Shown here: in pieces, positions 52,523 through 63,011 of the stretch
Layout of the letters: each line of letters starts with the position of its first letter
How positions within the stretch are numbered: the first letter of the stretch is position 1
Position numbers and translations under genes: made by a program
Assembly (NCBI RefSeq): GCF_002387245.1
Contig: NZ_DGLD01000014.1
Span: 124,001 to 188,000 of the forward strand
Length of the DNA stretch: 64,000 nt
DNA from: Brevundimonas sp. UBA4553
GTDB taxonomy: Bacteria > Pseudomonadota > Alphaproteobacteria > Caulobacterales > Caulobacteraceae
Reading direction: 5' to 3'
The notes under the pieces: model-generated
Database searches by the model: none
Told to the model about the DNA's origin: nothing
What the model saw: the letters and a program-made list of their open reading frames with translations, nothing else

Positions 52523-53059
52523 TCATTGATCGGAAAACCCTTCGCGGACGGAAGATCCGACCACCGGGGTCAGGGCGTCGGCGCCCTTTCCGAGCGTCGG
52601 CAGCACAGCCTGGATGGCTCTGGCCGAGCCTTCGCTGAGCGGCGACAGGGCCGCGCCCGTCAGCCAGCGCGGGGGATTGTCCGCCATGACGCCCATCAGC
52701 GTCAGGTGCACAGCGCCGATCAGGGCGAGCGCCCGAACCGCGCCCAGCGCGAGACCGAACACCTGATCGAAGGCCCCGAGGGCGTTGCCGCGCGCGCCCT
52801 TGGAAACGGCGGCCCCCAGGAAGCGCAGGCCGAAATAGAGAATCAGAAAGGTCAGGCCCACGGCCAGCACCGACCCGGCCCAGTCGGGATCGACCAGCGA
52901 CCGCCCGAACGGCGCGGTCCAGGGCAGGGTGATCAGGGCCAGCAGTCCGGCCAGGAAGAAGCTGAACAAGGCCGTCAGCTCGCGCACGCCGCCCCGGAAC
53001 CACCCGGCGGCGCCGGAGGCCAGAAGCACAAGGATGACAAAGACGTCGTAGCCGGTCAC
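52523..53059 (-). CDS. cvpA: CvpA family membrane protein
   Basis: 178 residues with four helices: MTGYDVFVILVLLASGAAGWFRG start, a Pro-containing second helix and a GLALGAVRALALIG segment, the CvpA pattern. Linked with purF in many genomes; in E. coli needed for colicin V and bile tolerance. Lies between radA and purF, all on the minus strand with short gaps. Confidence 0.92.
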   Translation of the reverse strand: MTGYDVFVILVLLASGAAGWFRGGVRELTALFSFFLAGLLALITLPWTAPFGRSLVDPDWAGSVLAVGLTFLILYFGLRFLGAAVSKGARGNALGAFDQVFGLALGAVRALALIGAVHLTLMGVMADNPPRWLTGAALSPLSEGSARAIQAVLPTLGKGADALTPVVGSSVREGFSDQ

Positions 53060-53093
53060 GCGCGCTGCAATCGCTGGAGGGAAGAGGTCCGCT

Positions 53094-54467
53094 TCAATAG
53101 CGGTTCTGGGAGATTCGCTCGACCACCTCGGTCAGCAGCCCGGCGGTCGTGACGGCCACGTCGCCCTTCTTGACCTTGTCCTTGGCCTGGGCCGGGGCCA
53201 GGGCGCGGTCGAAGCCGAGCTTCTGCGCCTCCCGCAACCGCGCCTCGGCGCGATTGACGGCGCGGACCTCGCCCGACAGGCCGATCTCGCCGAAGACGAC
53301 GCAGCCCTGCGGCAGGGGCATGTCCAGCGCCGAGGAAATCAGGGCGGCGGCGGCGGCCAGGTCGGCGGCGGGCTCGCTGATCCGCAAGCCCCCCGCGATG
53401 TTCAGATAGACGTCCTTGTCCCCGAAGCCGAGACCGCAGCGCGCCTCCAGAACGGCCAGCAGCATGGCCAGCCGCCCGTTGTCCCAGCCCACGACCGCGC
53501 GGCGCGGCGTGCCGTAGGCGGACGGCGCGACCAGGGCCTGTATCTCGACCAGCACCGGGCGCGATCCCTCGATGCCTGCAAAGACGGCTGCGCCGGGCGC
53601 CCGCTCCTTGCCTTCGCCGAGGAAGAGGGCGGAGGGGTTTGTCACCTCGCGCAGGCCGACGTCGCTCATCTCGAAGACGCCGATCTCGTCGGTGGCGCCG
53701 AAACGGTTCTTGCCGGCGCGCAGGATGCGGAAGGGGTAGCCGCGCTCGCCCTCGAAGCTGAGGACGGCGTCGACCATGTGTTCCACGACGCGCGGTCCGG
53801 CGATCTGGCCGTCCTTGGTGACGTGGCCGACCAGGACGATGGCCGGACCGCCGTCCTTGGCCAGCCGCACCAGTTCGGCGGCGCAGGCGCGAACCTGGGT
53901 CACCGAGCCGGGGCCGGCCTCGTGGGCGTCGGACCACAGGGTCTGGATGGAGTCGATGATGACGATGTCGAACTTGTCGCGCTTCAGCGTCGTCAGGATT
54001 TCGCGAAGCGCCGTGGCCGACGCGAGCGACACGGCGGCGTCGGCCACGCCCATGCGCTTGGCGCGGGCGCGGATCTGCTCGATGGCTTCTTCGCCCGAGA
54101 TATAGGCCACGCGCGCGCCGTTGCGGGCGGCCTTGGCCGTGACCTCCAGCAGCAGGGTCGACTTGCCCACGCCGGGGTCGCCGCCCAGCAGGATGGCCGA
54201 GCCCGGCACCACGCCGCCGCCGCAGACGCGGTCGAACTCGGTCACGCCGGTGACGATGCGGGGCGGCTCGGGCGTGTCGGACTGCAGGGTTTCGAACGTC
54301 AGGCCGCGCCCGCGCGCGGTCGAGGCGGGCTTCATCGCGCCGGGCGGGGCCGACTTCGACTCCTCGGACAGGCTGTTCCACTCGCCGCAGGCGGAGCACT
54401 GCCCCGACCACTTGGAATGAACCGCCCCGCAGGACTGACAGACATAGAGAAGGGTGTCGCGCGCCAT
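53094..54467 (-). CDS. radA: DNA repair protein RadA
   Basis: 457-residue RecA-like ATPase that promotes branch migration in recombinational repair. N-terminal zinc finger CQSCG...CSACG, Walker A GGDPGVGKST, the RadA-specific KNRFG in GKNRFGATDEIG and a C-terminal Lon-protease-like domain. Start at 54467 is set by an AGG eight bases upstream; the ATG two codons earlier is too close to it. First gene of radA-cvpA-purF. Confidence 0.97.
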   Translation of the reverse strand: MARDTLLYVCQSCGAVHSKWSGQCSACGEWNSLSEESKSAPPGAMKPASTARGRGLTFETLQSDTPEPPRIVTGVTEFDRVCGGGVVPGSAILLGGDPGVGKSTLLLEVTAKAARNGARVAYISGEEAIEQIRARAKRMGVADAAVSLASATALREILTTLKRDKFDIVIIDSIQTLWSDAHEAGPGSVTQVRACAAELVRLAKDGGPAIVLVGHVTKDGQIAGPRVVEHMVDAVLSFEGERGYPFRILRAGKNRFGATDEIGVFEMSDVGLREVTNPSALFLGEGKERAPGAAVFAGIEGSRPVLVEIQALVAPSAYGTPRRAVVGWDNGRLAMLLAVLEARCGLGFGDKDVYLNIAGGLRISEPAADLAAAAALISSALDMPLPQGCVVFGEIGLSGEVRAVNRAEARLREAQKLGFDRALAPAQAKDKVKKGDVAVTTAGLLTEVVERISQNRY

Positions 54468-54626
54468 GCTCATGACCTAGCAGGAATCGCGGCGCGGGCG
54501 AGGGGCCATACGTCGTCCTGCGTCCGGGTCTGACGCAGGCGAGGCGCGCGGCTTGCATCCAACCTCATATCCCCGTCATCCTGCCAAGCTATAGCGTCGT
54601 TACGACTCAACCCCGCCGAGGCCTTC

Positions 54627-55268
54627 ATGACCGCTCCCAACCCGCCCGCCATTGATCCGGGCCTCGTCGCCCGCGTGCAGAACATCCTGATGCGGCCCAA
54701 GTTGGAATGGCCGGTCATCGAGGCCGAATACGCCACGACGCGCAGCCTGTTCGCCCGCTACGCCATGCTGCTGGCGGCCATCGGCCCGGTGGCCGGGCTG
54801 ATCGGGGGGCAGCTCTTCCCGATCTCGATTTTCGGTTCGGTGATGCGCACGCCGATGGTCGGCGGCCTGCTGGGCGCCATCATCACCTGGGGCCTGTCCC
54901 TGCTGTCGGTCTTCGTGCTGGGCCTGATCATCGACGCCCTGGCCCCCAGCTTCAACGGCACGAAGGACAAGGTGCAGGCGATGAAGGTCGCCGTCTATTC
55001 GATGACCGCCGCCTGGGTCGCCTCCATCTTCAACCTCTTCCCGGCCCTAGCCTGGCTGGGCGGGCTGCTGGGCCTCTATGGCTTCTACCTGCTCTATCTC
55101 GGCCTGCCGGTCCTGATGAAGACCTCGCCGGACAAGGCGCTGGGCTACACCATCGTCGTCGTCGTCGCCGCCATCGTGCTGTGGATGGTGGTCAGCGCCA
55201 TCGCCGCCGGCGTCGTCGCCAGCTTTGTGGTCGGGACCATCGGCCTCAGCGCGCTGGCGCTCAGCTAA
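54627..55268 (+). CDS. Yip1 family membrane protein
   Basis: 213 residues with five TM helices and a cytoplasmic head containing VQNILMRPKLEWPVIEAE, the usual bacterial YIP1 start. Single plus-strand gene between radA and alr, convergent with alr with one base between stops. Role unknown. Confidence 0.88.
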   Translation: MTAPNPPAIDPGLVARVQNILMRPKLEWPVIEAEYATTRSLFARYAMLLAAIGPVAGLIGGQLFPISIFGSVMRTPMVGGLLGAIITWGLSLLSVFVLGLIIDALAPSFNGTKDKVQAMKVAVYSMTAAWVASIFNLFPALAWLGGLLGLYGFYLLYLGLPVLMKTSPDKALGYTIVVVVAAIVLWMVVSAIAAGVVASFVVGTIGLSALALS

Positions 55269-55269
55269 A

Positions 55270-56307
55270 TCAGCCGACGTAGAGACGCGGCACGCGCGGC
55301 GTGATCGAGGTCAGCATTTCATAGCTGATGGTTCCCGCCGCCGTCGCCGCGTCGTCCACCAGACGATTGGCGCCAAAGATCTCGACGGTGTCCCCGGCCG
55401 CCACGTCCAGGCCGGTGACGTCCACCGCCAGCACGTCCATCGACACCCGGCCGATGATAGGGCGAAGCTCCCCGGCCACCCAGACCTGCCCGTGCGGACT
55501 GTTGCTGCGCATCACGCCGTCGGCATAGCCGGTCCCGCAGGTCGCCACCCGCATCGGCGTTTCGGCGCGATAGCCCTGAGAATAGCCAACGGTTTCACCC
55601 GCCGGCACGTCGCGCACCTGCATGATCTGGGCGTTCAGCGTGGCCACAGGGGCGATCCGGCTGTCCGGCCGACCCTCGGGGCCGCCGCCGAACAGGCAGA
55701 TGCCCGGACGCGCCACGTCAAAGGCGAAATCCGGCCCCAGGAAGCAGCCGCCCGAGTTGGCGAAGGATCGCGTCGCGCCGGGATAGCGGGTGACCGCCGC
55801 CGCATAGGCGTCGCGCTGGGCGCGGTTCAGCGGGTGGACGGGCTCGTCGGCGCAGGCCAGATGGGTCATCACCAGTTCCAGACCCTCGAACGACTCTGGC
55901 GCGTCCTCGACCCGAAAGCCCAGCCGGTTCATGCCGGTGTCCAGTTGCAGACCGCAGGCGCCGCCGCCCGCCGCCGTCCAGGCGTCGATCTGGCCGGGCT
56001 GGTTCAGCACCGGCCGCAGGTTGGCCGCCTTGATCACTCCCGCGGACGATCCGTGACACCCGTCCAGCACATAGATCACGGGTTCGGTCCCGAGTGCCTC
56101 GCGCAGCAGAACGCCTTCGGCCGCCCGCGCCACGAAGAAGGTCCGCGCGCCCTCGGCCATCAATCGTCTGGCCACGGCGGCGGCGCCCAGGCCGTAACCG
56201 TCGGCCTTGACGACCGGATTGACCGGCACGCCGATCAGCCCCTGAAGCGTGTGGAAATTGCGCGCCAGAGCGCTCAGGTCGACGGAAAGGGAGGCGGGCA
56301 GGGACAT
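55270..56307 (-). CDS. alr: Alanine racemase
   Basis: PLP enzyme converting L- to D-alanine for peptidoglycan. 345 residues with the PLP lysine in VVKADGYGLGA near residue 35 and the catalytic Tyr in GCGTGYADG-type segment (CGTGYADGVMR) on the far side. Start at 56307 (MSLPAS) has AAGGGG six bases upstream. Follows dnaB on the same strand after a 356-base gap. Confidence 0.96.
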   Translation of the reverse strand: MSLPASLSVDLSALARNFHTLQGLIGVPVNPVVKADGYGLGAAAVARRLMAEGARTFFVARAAEGVLLREALGTEPVIYVLDGCHGSSAGVIKAANLRPVLNQPGQIDAWTAAGGGACGLQLDTGMNRLGFRVEDAPESFEGLELVMTHLACADEPVHPLNRAQRDAYAAAVTRYPGATRSFANSGGCFLGPDFAFDVARPGICLFGGGPEGRPDSRIAPVATLNAQIMQVRDVPAGETVGYSQGYRAETPMRVATCGTGYADGVMRSNSPHGQVWVAGELRPIIGRVSMDVLAVDVTGLDVAAGDTVEIFGANRLVDDAATAAGTISYEMLTSITPRVPRLYVG

Positions 56308-56663
56308 GAACCCCTTATGCCGCAAGTTTCGTGCGGCGCCAGCGGATTTGGATCAGATCACGATCCGGACGGCCATCCTCGTTCCGGAATGCGCGCTGTC
56401 AGACGCCAGCTCGCCTATCAGCCCGTTTCAATCGCTTGAACGGCTCGGGATTGCGCCCGATCCGCGTCGATCTGCGCGCCGCAGTTCGTCCATGGCCTAG
56501 ATTGGCGCTCCCGGTCTTTGACATCGCTATCCGCCCGGCGCCGCCTCCGTCCCGTCAGCGCGCGCTGTATAACATAAGCTCAGGCCTCAGCCTGAAATGC
56601 CGCCCATTTTCATTGCACCAATTGCACTGTTTTTTCTTCGCCCAGTGCAATGCCGCCCCGACC
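56308..56663. other. Gene-free gap between dnaB and alr, with inverted repeat
   Basis: No convincing gene in 356 bases. It holds a perfect 9-base inverted repeat, ATTGCACTG (56621-56629) and CAGTGCAAT (56643-56651), with a 13-base T-rich spacer, and a further ATTGCAC at 56612-56618. A smaller hairpin, TCAGGC/GCCTGA, lies near 56580-56595. The repeat starts 12 bases after the dnaB stop, so it may shape the end of the dnaB message; it lacks a terminator-type T-run on the minus strand. Confidence 0.55.
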
Positions 56664-58169
<1,506 letters not shown>

Positions 58170-58278
58170 ACGCATAGCCCTAAGCCGCGCCCACGTCAGA
58201 CGCGGCCATGGCCTTGGTCGTGGACCATCCGGCGGCGCCTGTGGACGGTCCCGAAAACCCTTGTCGGATCAGCAGGGA

Positions 58279-58644
58279 TCAGGCCGGGCAGGGGTGCTCC
58301 ACCGCCATCCATTCGCGTACGGCCTGGGTCACGCTGATATTGCGCCGGGCCGCCGGGATCGCGTTGAACCGCGCCAGCAGGGCTTCGGCGGAGATGCTGA
58401 CCTTCTCCGGCATGCAGGTAGCGGGCCGGCGACCCGCCGCCTGGGCGGCCGTCTGCTCGCTGCGAACAGCGCCGAAGGCGGCCTTGGTCTCGTTCATCAG
58501 CCGGCGTGTGTCCGCTCGCAAAAGCGCGGTGGGATTGCGCGGGATACGGTTGGCAGCGGTCAGAAATTCCTGAACCGTCATGGCGCTGGCCGATCCGGCC
58601 CACAGGCTGGCGGCGAGCGCGAGGACAAGCGTGGCCTTCTTCAT
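58279..58644 (-). CDS. Small secreted protein, Rap1a/Tai-like
   Basis: 121 residues: cleavable signal peptide (MKKATLVLALAASLWAGSASA), then helices with two cysteines (PATCMPEK and a terminal EHPCPA). The layout - helix, C-P-x-(G/K)-V-S, helix with RxxxSVTQAVREW, then PC - resembles the Rap1a/Tai immunity-protein fold (PF18602), although no type VI secretion gene is in the window. The link is weak; otherwise unknown periplasmic protein. Confidence 0.6.
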   Translation of the reverse strand: MKKATLVLALAASLWAGSASAMTVQEFLTAANRIPRNPTALLRADTRRLMNETKAAFGAVRSEQTAAQAAGRRPATCMPEKVSISAEALLARFNAIPAARRNISVTQAVREWMAVEHPCPA

Positions 58645-58708
58645 GCGGACCCCTCCGAATGGAATGCCTCAACCTGCCTTTTCGTTGATGAATGCTCGGT
58701 GAACGCCG

Positions 58709-59353
58709 TCAGGTCTCCAGGGGCAGCGACGGCAGGGTGTTTGGATAGATGCGTTCGATGTCGCTGCCAGCCGCCTTGGCCGATCGCGCCATGCGGAAGG
58801 CGTTCACCGGCTGGGTCTCGCCGATCCAAAGGGCGTTGATCAGGTGGTCGGCGTAGGGATCGTCCGTATTGGGGTGGATCAGTATTTTCAGCCCCAGGTG
58901 ATTCAGCATCAGCCAGGGGATGACGGTCGGAACCTGCTCGTTGCTGAAGCCGAAATAGAAGGAGGGGGTGGTGTGCGGGCCGCGCGGCCCCTCGTTCCAC
59001 TCGCCCAGCTCGACCTTGAATCGATGGATGACCCAGTCGCGCAACTGGGCGGCCCGATAGGCCGTATCCTCGTTGAAATAGACGTGGGCGTGGTAGCTGC
59101 TGATCTCCGTATAACGCCGAGGCGCGGCAGGCAGGTCGACGCCGCGCGGCAGCGGCTCCGGCGGCCCCTTGGGTGTCGCGCCCCAGGGGCTCAGCGTGCT
59201 CTCGTCGCCCACCTGAACCGCGGCTTCGGCGGGGTGGGACGTGACGGCTGCGGCGGTCGCCGCCGCAGCCGTCACGCCGCCCCCAACCAGCAGGGCCCGA
59301 CGCGAGGCGGAGGGGAGAGGTCCGTCGCGTGGGGCGCCCGCTGCGGTCACCAC
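58709..59353 (-). CDS. Tat-exported DOPA 4,5-dioxygenase-like protein
   Basis: 214 residues from GTG 59353: a twin-arginine leader (ASRRALLVGGGVTAAAA) and a C-terminal DOPA 4,5-dioxygenase-family domain with SYHAHVYFNEDT, GPHTTPSFYFGF, IPWLMLNHLGLKILIHPNT and DHLINALWIG, holding the conserved His. Such enzymes cleave catechol rings, but export of a DOPA dioxygenase-like protein is unusual. Its start overlaps the stop of the TonB receptor by seven bases, so they are coupled. Substrate not known. Confidence 0.82.
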   Translation of the reverse strand: MVTAAGAPRDGPLPSASRRALLVGGGVTAAAATAAAVTSHPAEAAVQVGDESTLSPWGATPKGPPEPLPRGVDLPAAPRRYTEISSYHAHVYFNEDTAYRAAQLRDWVIHRFKVELGEWNEGPRGPHTTPSFYFGFSNEQVPTVIPWLMLNHLGLKILIHPNTDDPYADHLINALWIGETQPVNAFRMARSAKAAGSDIERIYPNTLPSLPLET

Positions 59354-61770
59354 TTCACGCTCAGCCGGGCATAGCCGTAGCGCCCGTTAAAGCCGAACGG
59401 AGAGTAGTAGGGGAAGCCCAGGACGCCGTTGCTGTTCAGGCTGGCGGGAACGAAGTCGGGATACTCGTCGAACACGTTGTCCACGCCGATAGCGACGCCG
59501 ACCCGCTCCGTGACCTGGAAACGGCCTTCGAGATCCACAGTGGTCTTGGCGCCCGTCGAGTAGTCAGCGGCGGCGGTCGATCCGGGCTGCAGCACATCGG
59601 CGTAGTAGGTGGCCCGCGCCGTCGCGCCCCAGCGGCCCAGGCTCCAGTCGGCCGAGCTGGAAACCTTGGTGTCCGGCGTGCCTTCCTCGATGGTCAGGAT
59701 GCGGCTACGCGCGAACAGGGTCGGGACCGGGTTCAGCACCGAAGACGAGGTCGGCAGCTTGGTCACGCTGACGTCATTGACGTTGGCGGCCACGGTGAAG
59801 TCCCAGTCGCCCGCGCTTTGGGTTCGCAGGCGATAGCGGCCGACGATATCCACGCCCTCTGTCTCGGTCGTCACGCCGTTGAGGAAGAAGCGCGCGGCCT
59901 GGACGCCCAGCGGGTCCAGCAGGCTGGCGACCTGGGGCGAGAAGCTGCGGTTGATCAGTTCGGACAGAACGATCTGATCCTCGATGGTGATTTTGTAGGC
60001 GTCCACCGTCAGGTCGAAGTCGCCCAACCGGACAACCGCGCCAAGGCTGTAGTTGGTCGAGGTCTCCGGTTTCAGCGCGCGCGCACCCAAGGCTGTGGCG
60101 ACTGCGCTGGTGGCCGGGAATGTGCCCGTTTCGACCACGGCGCCGTTCTGGATCACCGACGAAGTCGAGGTGAAGAAGCTCTGCTGAAGCGAAGGGGCGC
60201 GGAAGCCGGTCGAGACCGAGCCGCGCAGGGCGAAGTTGGGGCTAAAGTCGTAGCGCGCGGCCAGTTTGCCGGTCCGGGCGTCGCCAAAGTCGGAATAGTC
60301 CTCAACGCGCAGGGCGCCCTCGACCGTGAACTTGTCCGTCAGCGGGATCTCCACGTCGGCGTAGAGAGCCACAGCGTCGCGGTCCTCATCGACTTCGTTC
60401 GAGGGCTGGAACCCGATGAACCCTTGGGAGCCGCCAGCGAAGGTGACGGTGGCGTTGGTGACGGGGTCGACACCCGTGCCGATGGGGCCCCGGTTCCAGG
60501 ACTCCGGCTGGCCAGCGTCGATTTTGTAGCGCTCGCGGCGGGCCTCCACGCCCCAGGCGAAGTTGAGCGGGCCGCTGAGCCCCACCTCGAACTGCCGGGT
60601 AAAGTCAGCGCCGAAAACCAGTTGGTCATAGGTCAGGCCGCCCGCGTCGAAGCTGGTCAGCGATTGGGCGCCATAGGTGCGATTCAGCGAGTTCTCGGTG
60701 CGGAAATCCAGAGCGTTGCGGCCATAAACGAGGCTGAAGTCGGCGCTCCAGCCGGCGAGTTCACCCTTCACGCCCCCTGCTAGAGACAGGTCCTGCGAGT
60801 TGACGGCGATCTTTGGCAGATAGCCGTTGGGATAGATGGCTGTGACGTTCTGAGCGTAGTTGTTGGCCAGGCGGGGGAAGGCGGCGCTTTCGCTGTCGCG
60901 GTTCTGATAGCCGGCCCAGCCGTAGGCCTCCCAGTCAGTATTCAGAGGCTTTCCAGCGTTGGCGAAGACAGTCCACTGCTCGACTTCGGGGTCGCCTGCG
61001 CGAGCGGTGATCGCGGTCGGCGTGACGCGCGGGTCGTAGTCGGAGCGGTTGGTGGGCTCGCGGTTCAGGTACTCGGCCGACAGTGTCAGGAAACCATCGG
61101 ATCCAAGGCCCAGGCCTTGCCAGGCGGACGCTGTCACGGTGCGGCCGTCGGTCTCATCCCGTTCGCCGCGCGCTGTCTCGACCGTGGTGAAATACTGGCC
61201 GTAGGTGACGCTGCCGCCACCGCCCTCGCGCGCTTCCTTGAGGCGCAGGTTGATGACGCCTGCGATGGCGTCCGAGCCGTATTGCGCCGAGGCTCCGTCG
61301 CGCAGCACCTCAACCCGGTCCAGCGCCCCGGTGGGGATGGCGTTCAGGTCGACGGCGGCCGATCCCCGCCCGATCGAGCCGTTGACATTGACCAGGGCCG
61401 AGGCGTGACGACGTGTGCCGTTCAGCAGCACCAGGGTCTGGTCCGGCGACAGGCCACGCAGCGTGGCCGGCCGGATCGAGTCCGTGCCGTCCACGACGGA
61501 CGGACGGGCGAAGACCAGCGACGGCACCGTCTGGGCCAGGGCGGCGGCGAATTCGGTGGTGCCGCGTGTCGAAAGGGTTTCGGCCGTCACCACATCGACG
61601 GGGGCCAGGGTGTCGAGGCGCGATCGGCTCGGCACGCGGCTGCCCGTAACGACGATGTCATCGACGGAGGTGGTGTCGGTGGGCGCTTCCTGGGCGGCCG
61701 CAGCGCCGGCGATCAGGAGAGCGACGCCGGACGCGGCGAGAAACAGACTGGAACGATAGGCGGAGGTCAT
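59347..61770 (-). CDS. TonB-dependent outer-membrane receptor
   Basis: 807 residues: signal peptide ending near AAAQEA, TonB box-like DDIVVTGSR, plug domain (through NGTRRHASALVNV and RDGASAQYGSDAIAGVINL), then a 22-strand barrel ending in ARLSVKW with C-terminal aromatic. Energised by TonB to import a ligand. No FecR/sigma regulator is near. The overlapping dioxygenase-like gene hints at an aromatic or catechol-bearing ligand. Confidence 0.95.
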   Translation of the reverse strand: MTSAYRSSLFLAASGVALLIAGAAAAQEAPTDTTSVDDIVVTGSRVPSRSRLDTLAPVDVVTAETLSTRGTTEFAAALAQTVPSLVFARPSVVDGTDSIRPATLRGLSPDQTLVLLNGTRRHASALVNVNGSIGRGSAAVDLNAIPTGALDRVEVLRDGASAQYGSDAIAGVINLRLKEAREGGGGSVTYGQYFTTVETARGERDETDGRTVTASAWQGLGLGSDGFLTLSAEYLNREPTNRSDYDPRVTPTAITARAGDPEVEQWTVFANAGKPLNTDWEAYGWAGYQNRDSESAAFPRLANNYAQNVTAIYPNGYLPKIAVNSQDLSLAGGVKGELAGWSADFSLVYGRNALDFRTENSLNRTYGAQSLTSFDAGGLTYDQLVFGADFTRQFEVGLSGPLNFAWGVEARRERYKIDAGQPESWNRGPIGTGVDPVTNATVTFAGGSQGFIGFQPSNEVDEDRDAVALYADVEIPLTDKFTVEGALRVEDYSDFGDARTGKLAARYDFSPNFALRGSVSTGFRAPSLQQSFFTSTSSVIQNGAVVETGTFPATSAVATALGARALKPETSTNYSLGAVVRLGDFDLTVDAYKITIEDQIVLSELINRSFSPQVASLLDPLGVQAARFFLNGVTTETEGVDIVGRYRLRTQSAGDWDFTVAANVNDVSVTKLPTSSSVLNPVPTLFARSRILTIEEGTPDTKVSSSADWSLGRWGATARATYYADVLQPGSTAAADYSTGAKTTVDLEGRFQVTERVGVAIGVDNVFDEYPDFVPASLNSNGVLGFPYYSPFGFNGRYGYARLSVKW

Positions 61771-62076
61771 CTCGAGAGGTCAGCTTTTCTGATTTGGACG
61801 CATGGGAAGAGGCGTCGCCGTTGCTCGGCGTCGTGAGACTGCGTCGATGGTCTGGGAGGTCAGGGCCGGCGGCGGACCGGCCAGAAGGGGATCAGCGGCG
61901 GGCTGGACATCGCGCCGGTCGGACGACCGGACGGTGCGTGGTGGCGTACAGGCGCATTCGCATCTTCATCTCCCGCCCATCCAGCAGGGATGAGCCATGG
62001 CGATATTGCGGTGCGAAATCGGCGCGGAATATCGAGATTACGTCACCGCATGACGAGAAAATCTAAAGGATCATCC
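61771..62076. other. Intergenic region between rplI and the TonB receptor
   Basis: About 306 bases without a convincing long gene. It carries the possible leader peptide and inverted repeats described separately and the receptor promoter; on the other side it ends at the rplI terminator. Plus-strand open frames here are arginine-rich and lack binding sites. Confidence 0.55.
61892..61969 (-). CDS. Possible 25-aa leader peptide upstream of the TonB receptor
   Basis: ATG 61969 to TGA 61892, preceded by GGGCGGGAG directly before the ATG, encodes a 25-residue Arg-rich peptide (MKMRMRLYATTHRPVVRPAR then CPARR). It ends about 120 bases before the receptor start. Within and after it are inverted repeats: CCGGTCG/CGACCGG (near 61916-61931) and GGCCGG/CCGGCC (near 61865-61885). 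Short ORF plus hairpins is the layout of an attenuator. A single Cys near the end would be the sensing codon in a Cys-type leader. Prediction only. Confidence 0.35.
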   Translation of the reverse strand: MKMRMRLYATTHRPVVRPARCPARR

Positions 62077-62112
62077 AAGAAAAAAGGGCGCGTCCCGAAG
62101 GACGCGCCCTTT
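62077..62112 (-). terminator. Strong Rho-independent terminator with UUCG loop
   Basis: A perfect 13-base stem (62083-62095 with 62100-62112) closes a four-base loop that reads TTCG on the minus strand between C and G, the extra-stable cUUCGg tetraloop. It is followed on the minus strand by six T at 62085-62080 and more just beyond. It ends the rpsF-rpsR-rplI transcript, 24 bases after the rplI stop. Confidence 0.92.
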
Positions 62113-62135
62113 GATCGATACCGTCAGTCGACAGA

Positions 62136-62720
62136 TCAGGCTTCGTCGCCGAAGCCTTCCTGTTGACCAGCGCCGCCTTCGATCAGTTCTTGGGCGGCTT
62201 GTTCGGCGGCGTTGCGCTCGTCGTCGAACTGGGCGCGGATGACATCCTCGCCCTTCGCTTGACGCTCGGCTTCTTCGGCCGAACGAGCGATGTTGATCTT
62301 GACCGTAGCGCGGACTTCCGGGTGCAGGCGAACCGGCACTTCGTGGACGCCCAGGGCCTTGATCGCGACGTTCAGCACGACTTGCGAACGCTCGACCTTG
62401 CCGCCTTCGGACTGAATGACTTCAGCCACGTCGCGACCGGCGACCGAACCGTACAGGTGACCGGTTTCACCGGCCTGACGGATCATGACGTAGGTCTGAC
62501 CGTCGATCTTGTCGGCGATCTTCTGGGCTTCGGCCTTGTTCTTCTCGTTGCGTTGCTCGATGGCGACGCGATCGAGTTCGAACGCCTTCAGGTTGGCCGA
62601 GGTCGCGCGGCGAGCCTTGTCGCGCGGCAGCAGGTAGTTACGAGCGAAGCCGTCCTTGACGGTGACGACGTCGCCGATGGCGCCGAGGTTCTCGACGCGT
62701 TCCAGCAGAACGACCTTCAT
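62136..62720 (-). CDS. rplI: 50S ribosomal protein L9
   Basis: 194 residues: MKVVLLERVENLGAIGDVVTVKDGFARNYLLPR is the L9 N-terminal signature region (given here by its start and NYLLPR end), a long central helix, then the C-domain (VHEVPVRLHPEV) and a 40-residue acidic tail common in alphaproteobacteria. Two bases after rpsR. Confidence 0.97.
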   Translation of the reverse strand: MKVVLLERVENLGAIGDVVTVKDGFARNYLLPRDKARRATSANLKAFELDRVAIEQRNEKNKAEAQKIADKIDGQTYVMIRQAGETGHLYGSVAGRDVAEVIQSEGGKVERSQVVLNVAIKALGVHEVPVRLHPEVRATVKINIARSAEEAERQAKGEDVIRAQFDDERNAAEQAAQELIEGGAGQQEGFGDEA

Positions 62721-62721
62721 C

Positions 62722-63000
62722 TTACTTCACCACGTAAGGCAGGAGGGCCAGGTAGCGAGCGCGTTTGATGGCCTTGGCCAGTTCGCGTTGCTTCTTGGCG
62801 GAAACGGCGGTGATGCGCGAGGGCACGATCTTGCCGCGTTCGGAAACGTAACGCTGCAGCAGCTTCACGTCCTTGTAGTCGATCTTCGGCGCGTTGGCGC
62901 CCGAGAACGGGCAGACCTTGCGGCGACGATAGAAGGGGCGACGGCCGGCCGAGCCGGAGCCGGCCGGGGCGCCCGGGATGGGGGCGGTGGTGTCGGTCAT
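62722..63000 (-). CDS. rpsR: 30S ribosomal protein S18
   Basis: 92 residues; a Gly/Pro-rich N-terminal head, then the S18 core: FYRRRKVCPFS, KIDYKDVKLLQRYVSERGKI, ITAVSAKKQRELAKAIKRAR. The single Cys in KVCPF is not zinc-paired. Middle gene of rpsF-rpsR-rplI. Confidence 0.97.
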   Translation of the reverse strand: MTDTTAPIPGAPAGSGSAGRRPFYRRRKVCPFSGANAPKIDYKDVKLLQRYVSERGKIVPSRITAVSAKKQRELAKAIKRARYLALLPYVVK

Positions 63001-63011
63001 GATCCGGTTCC

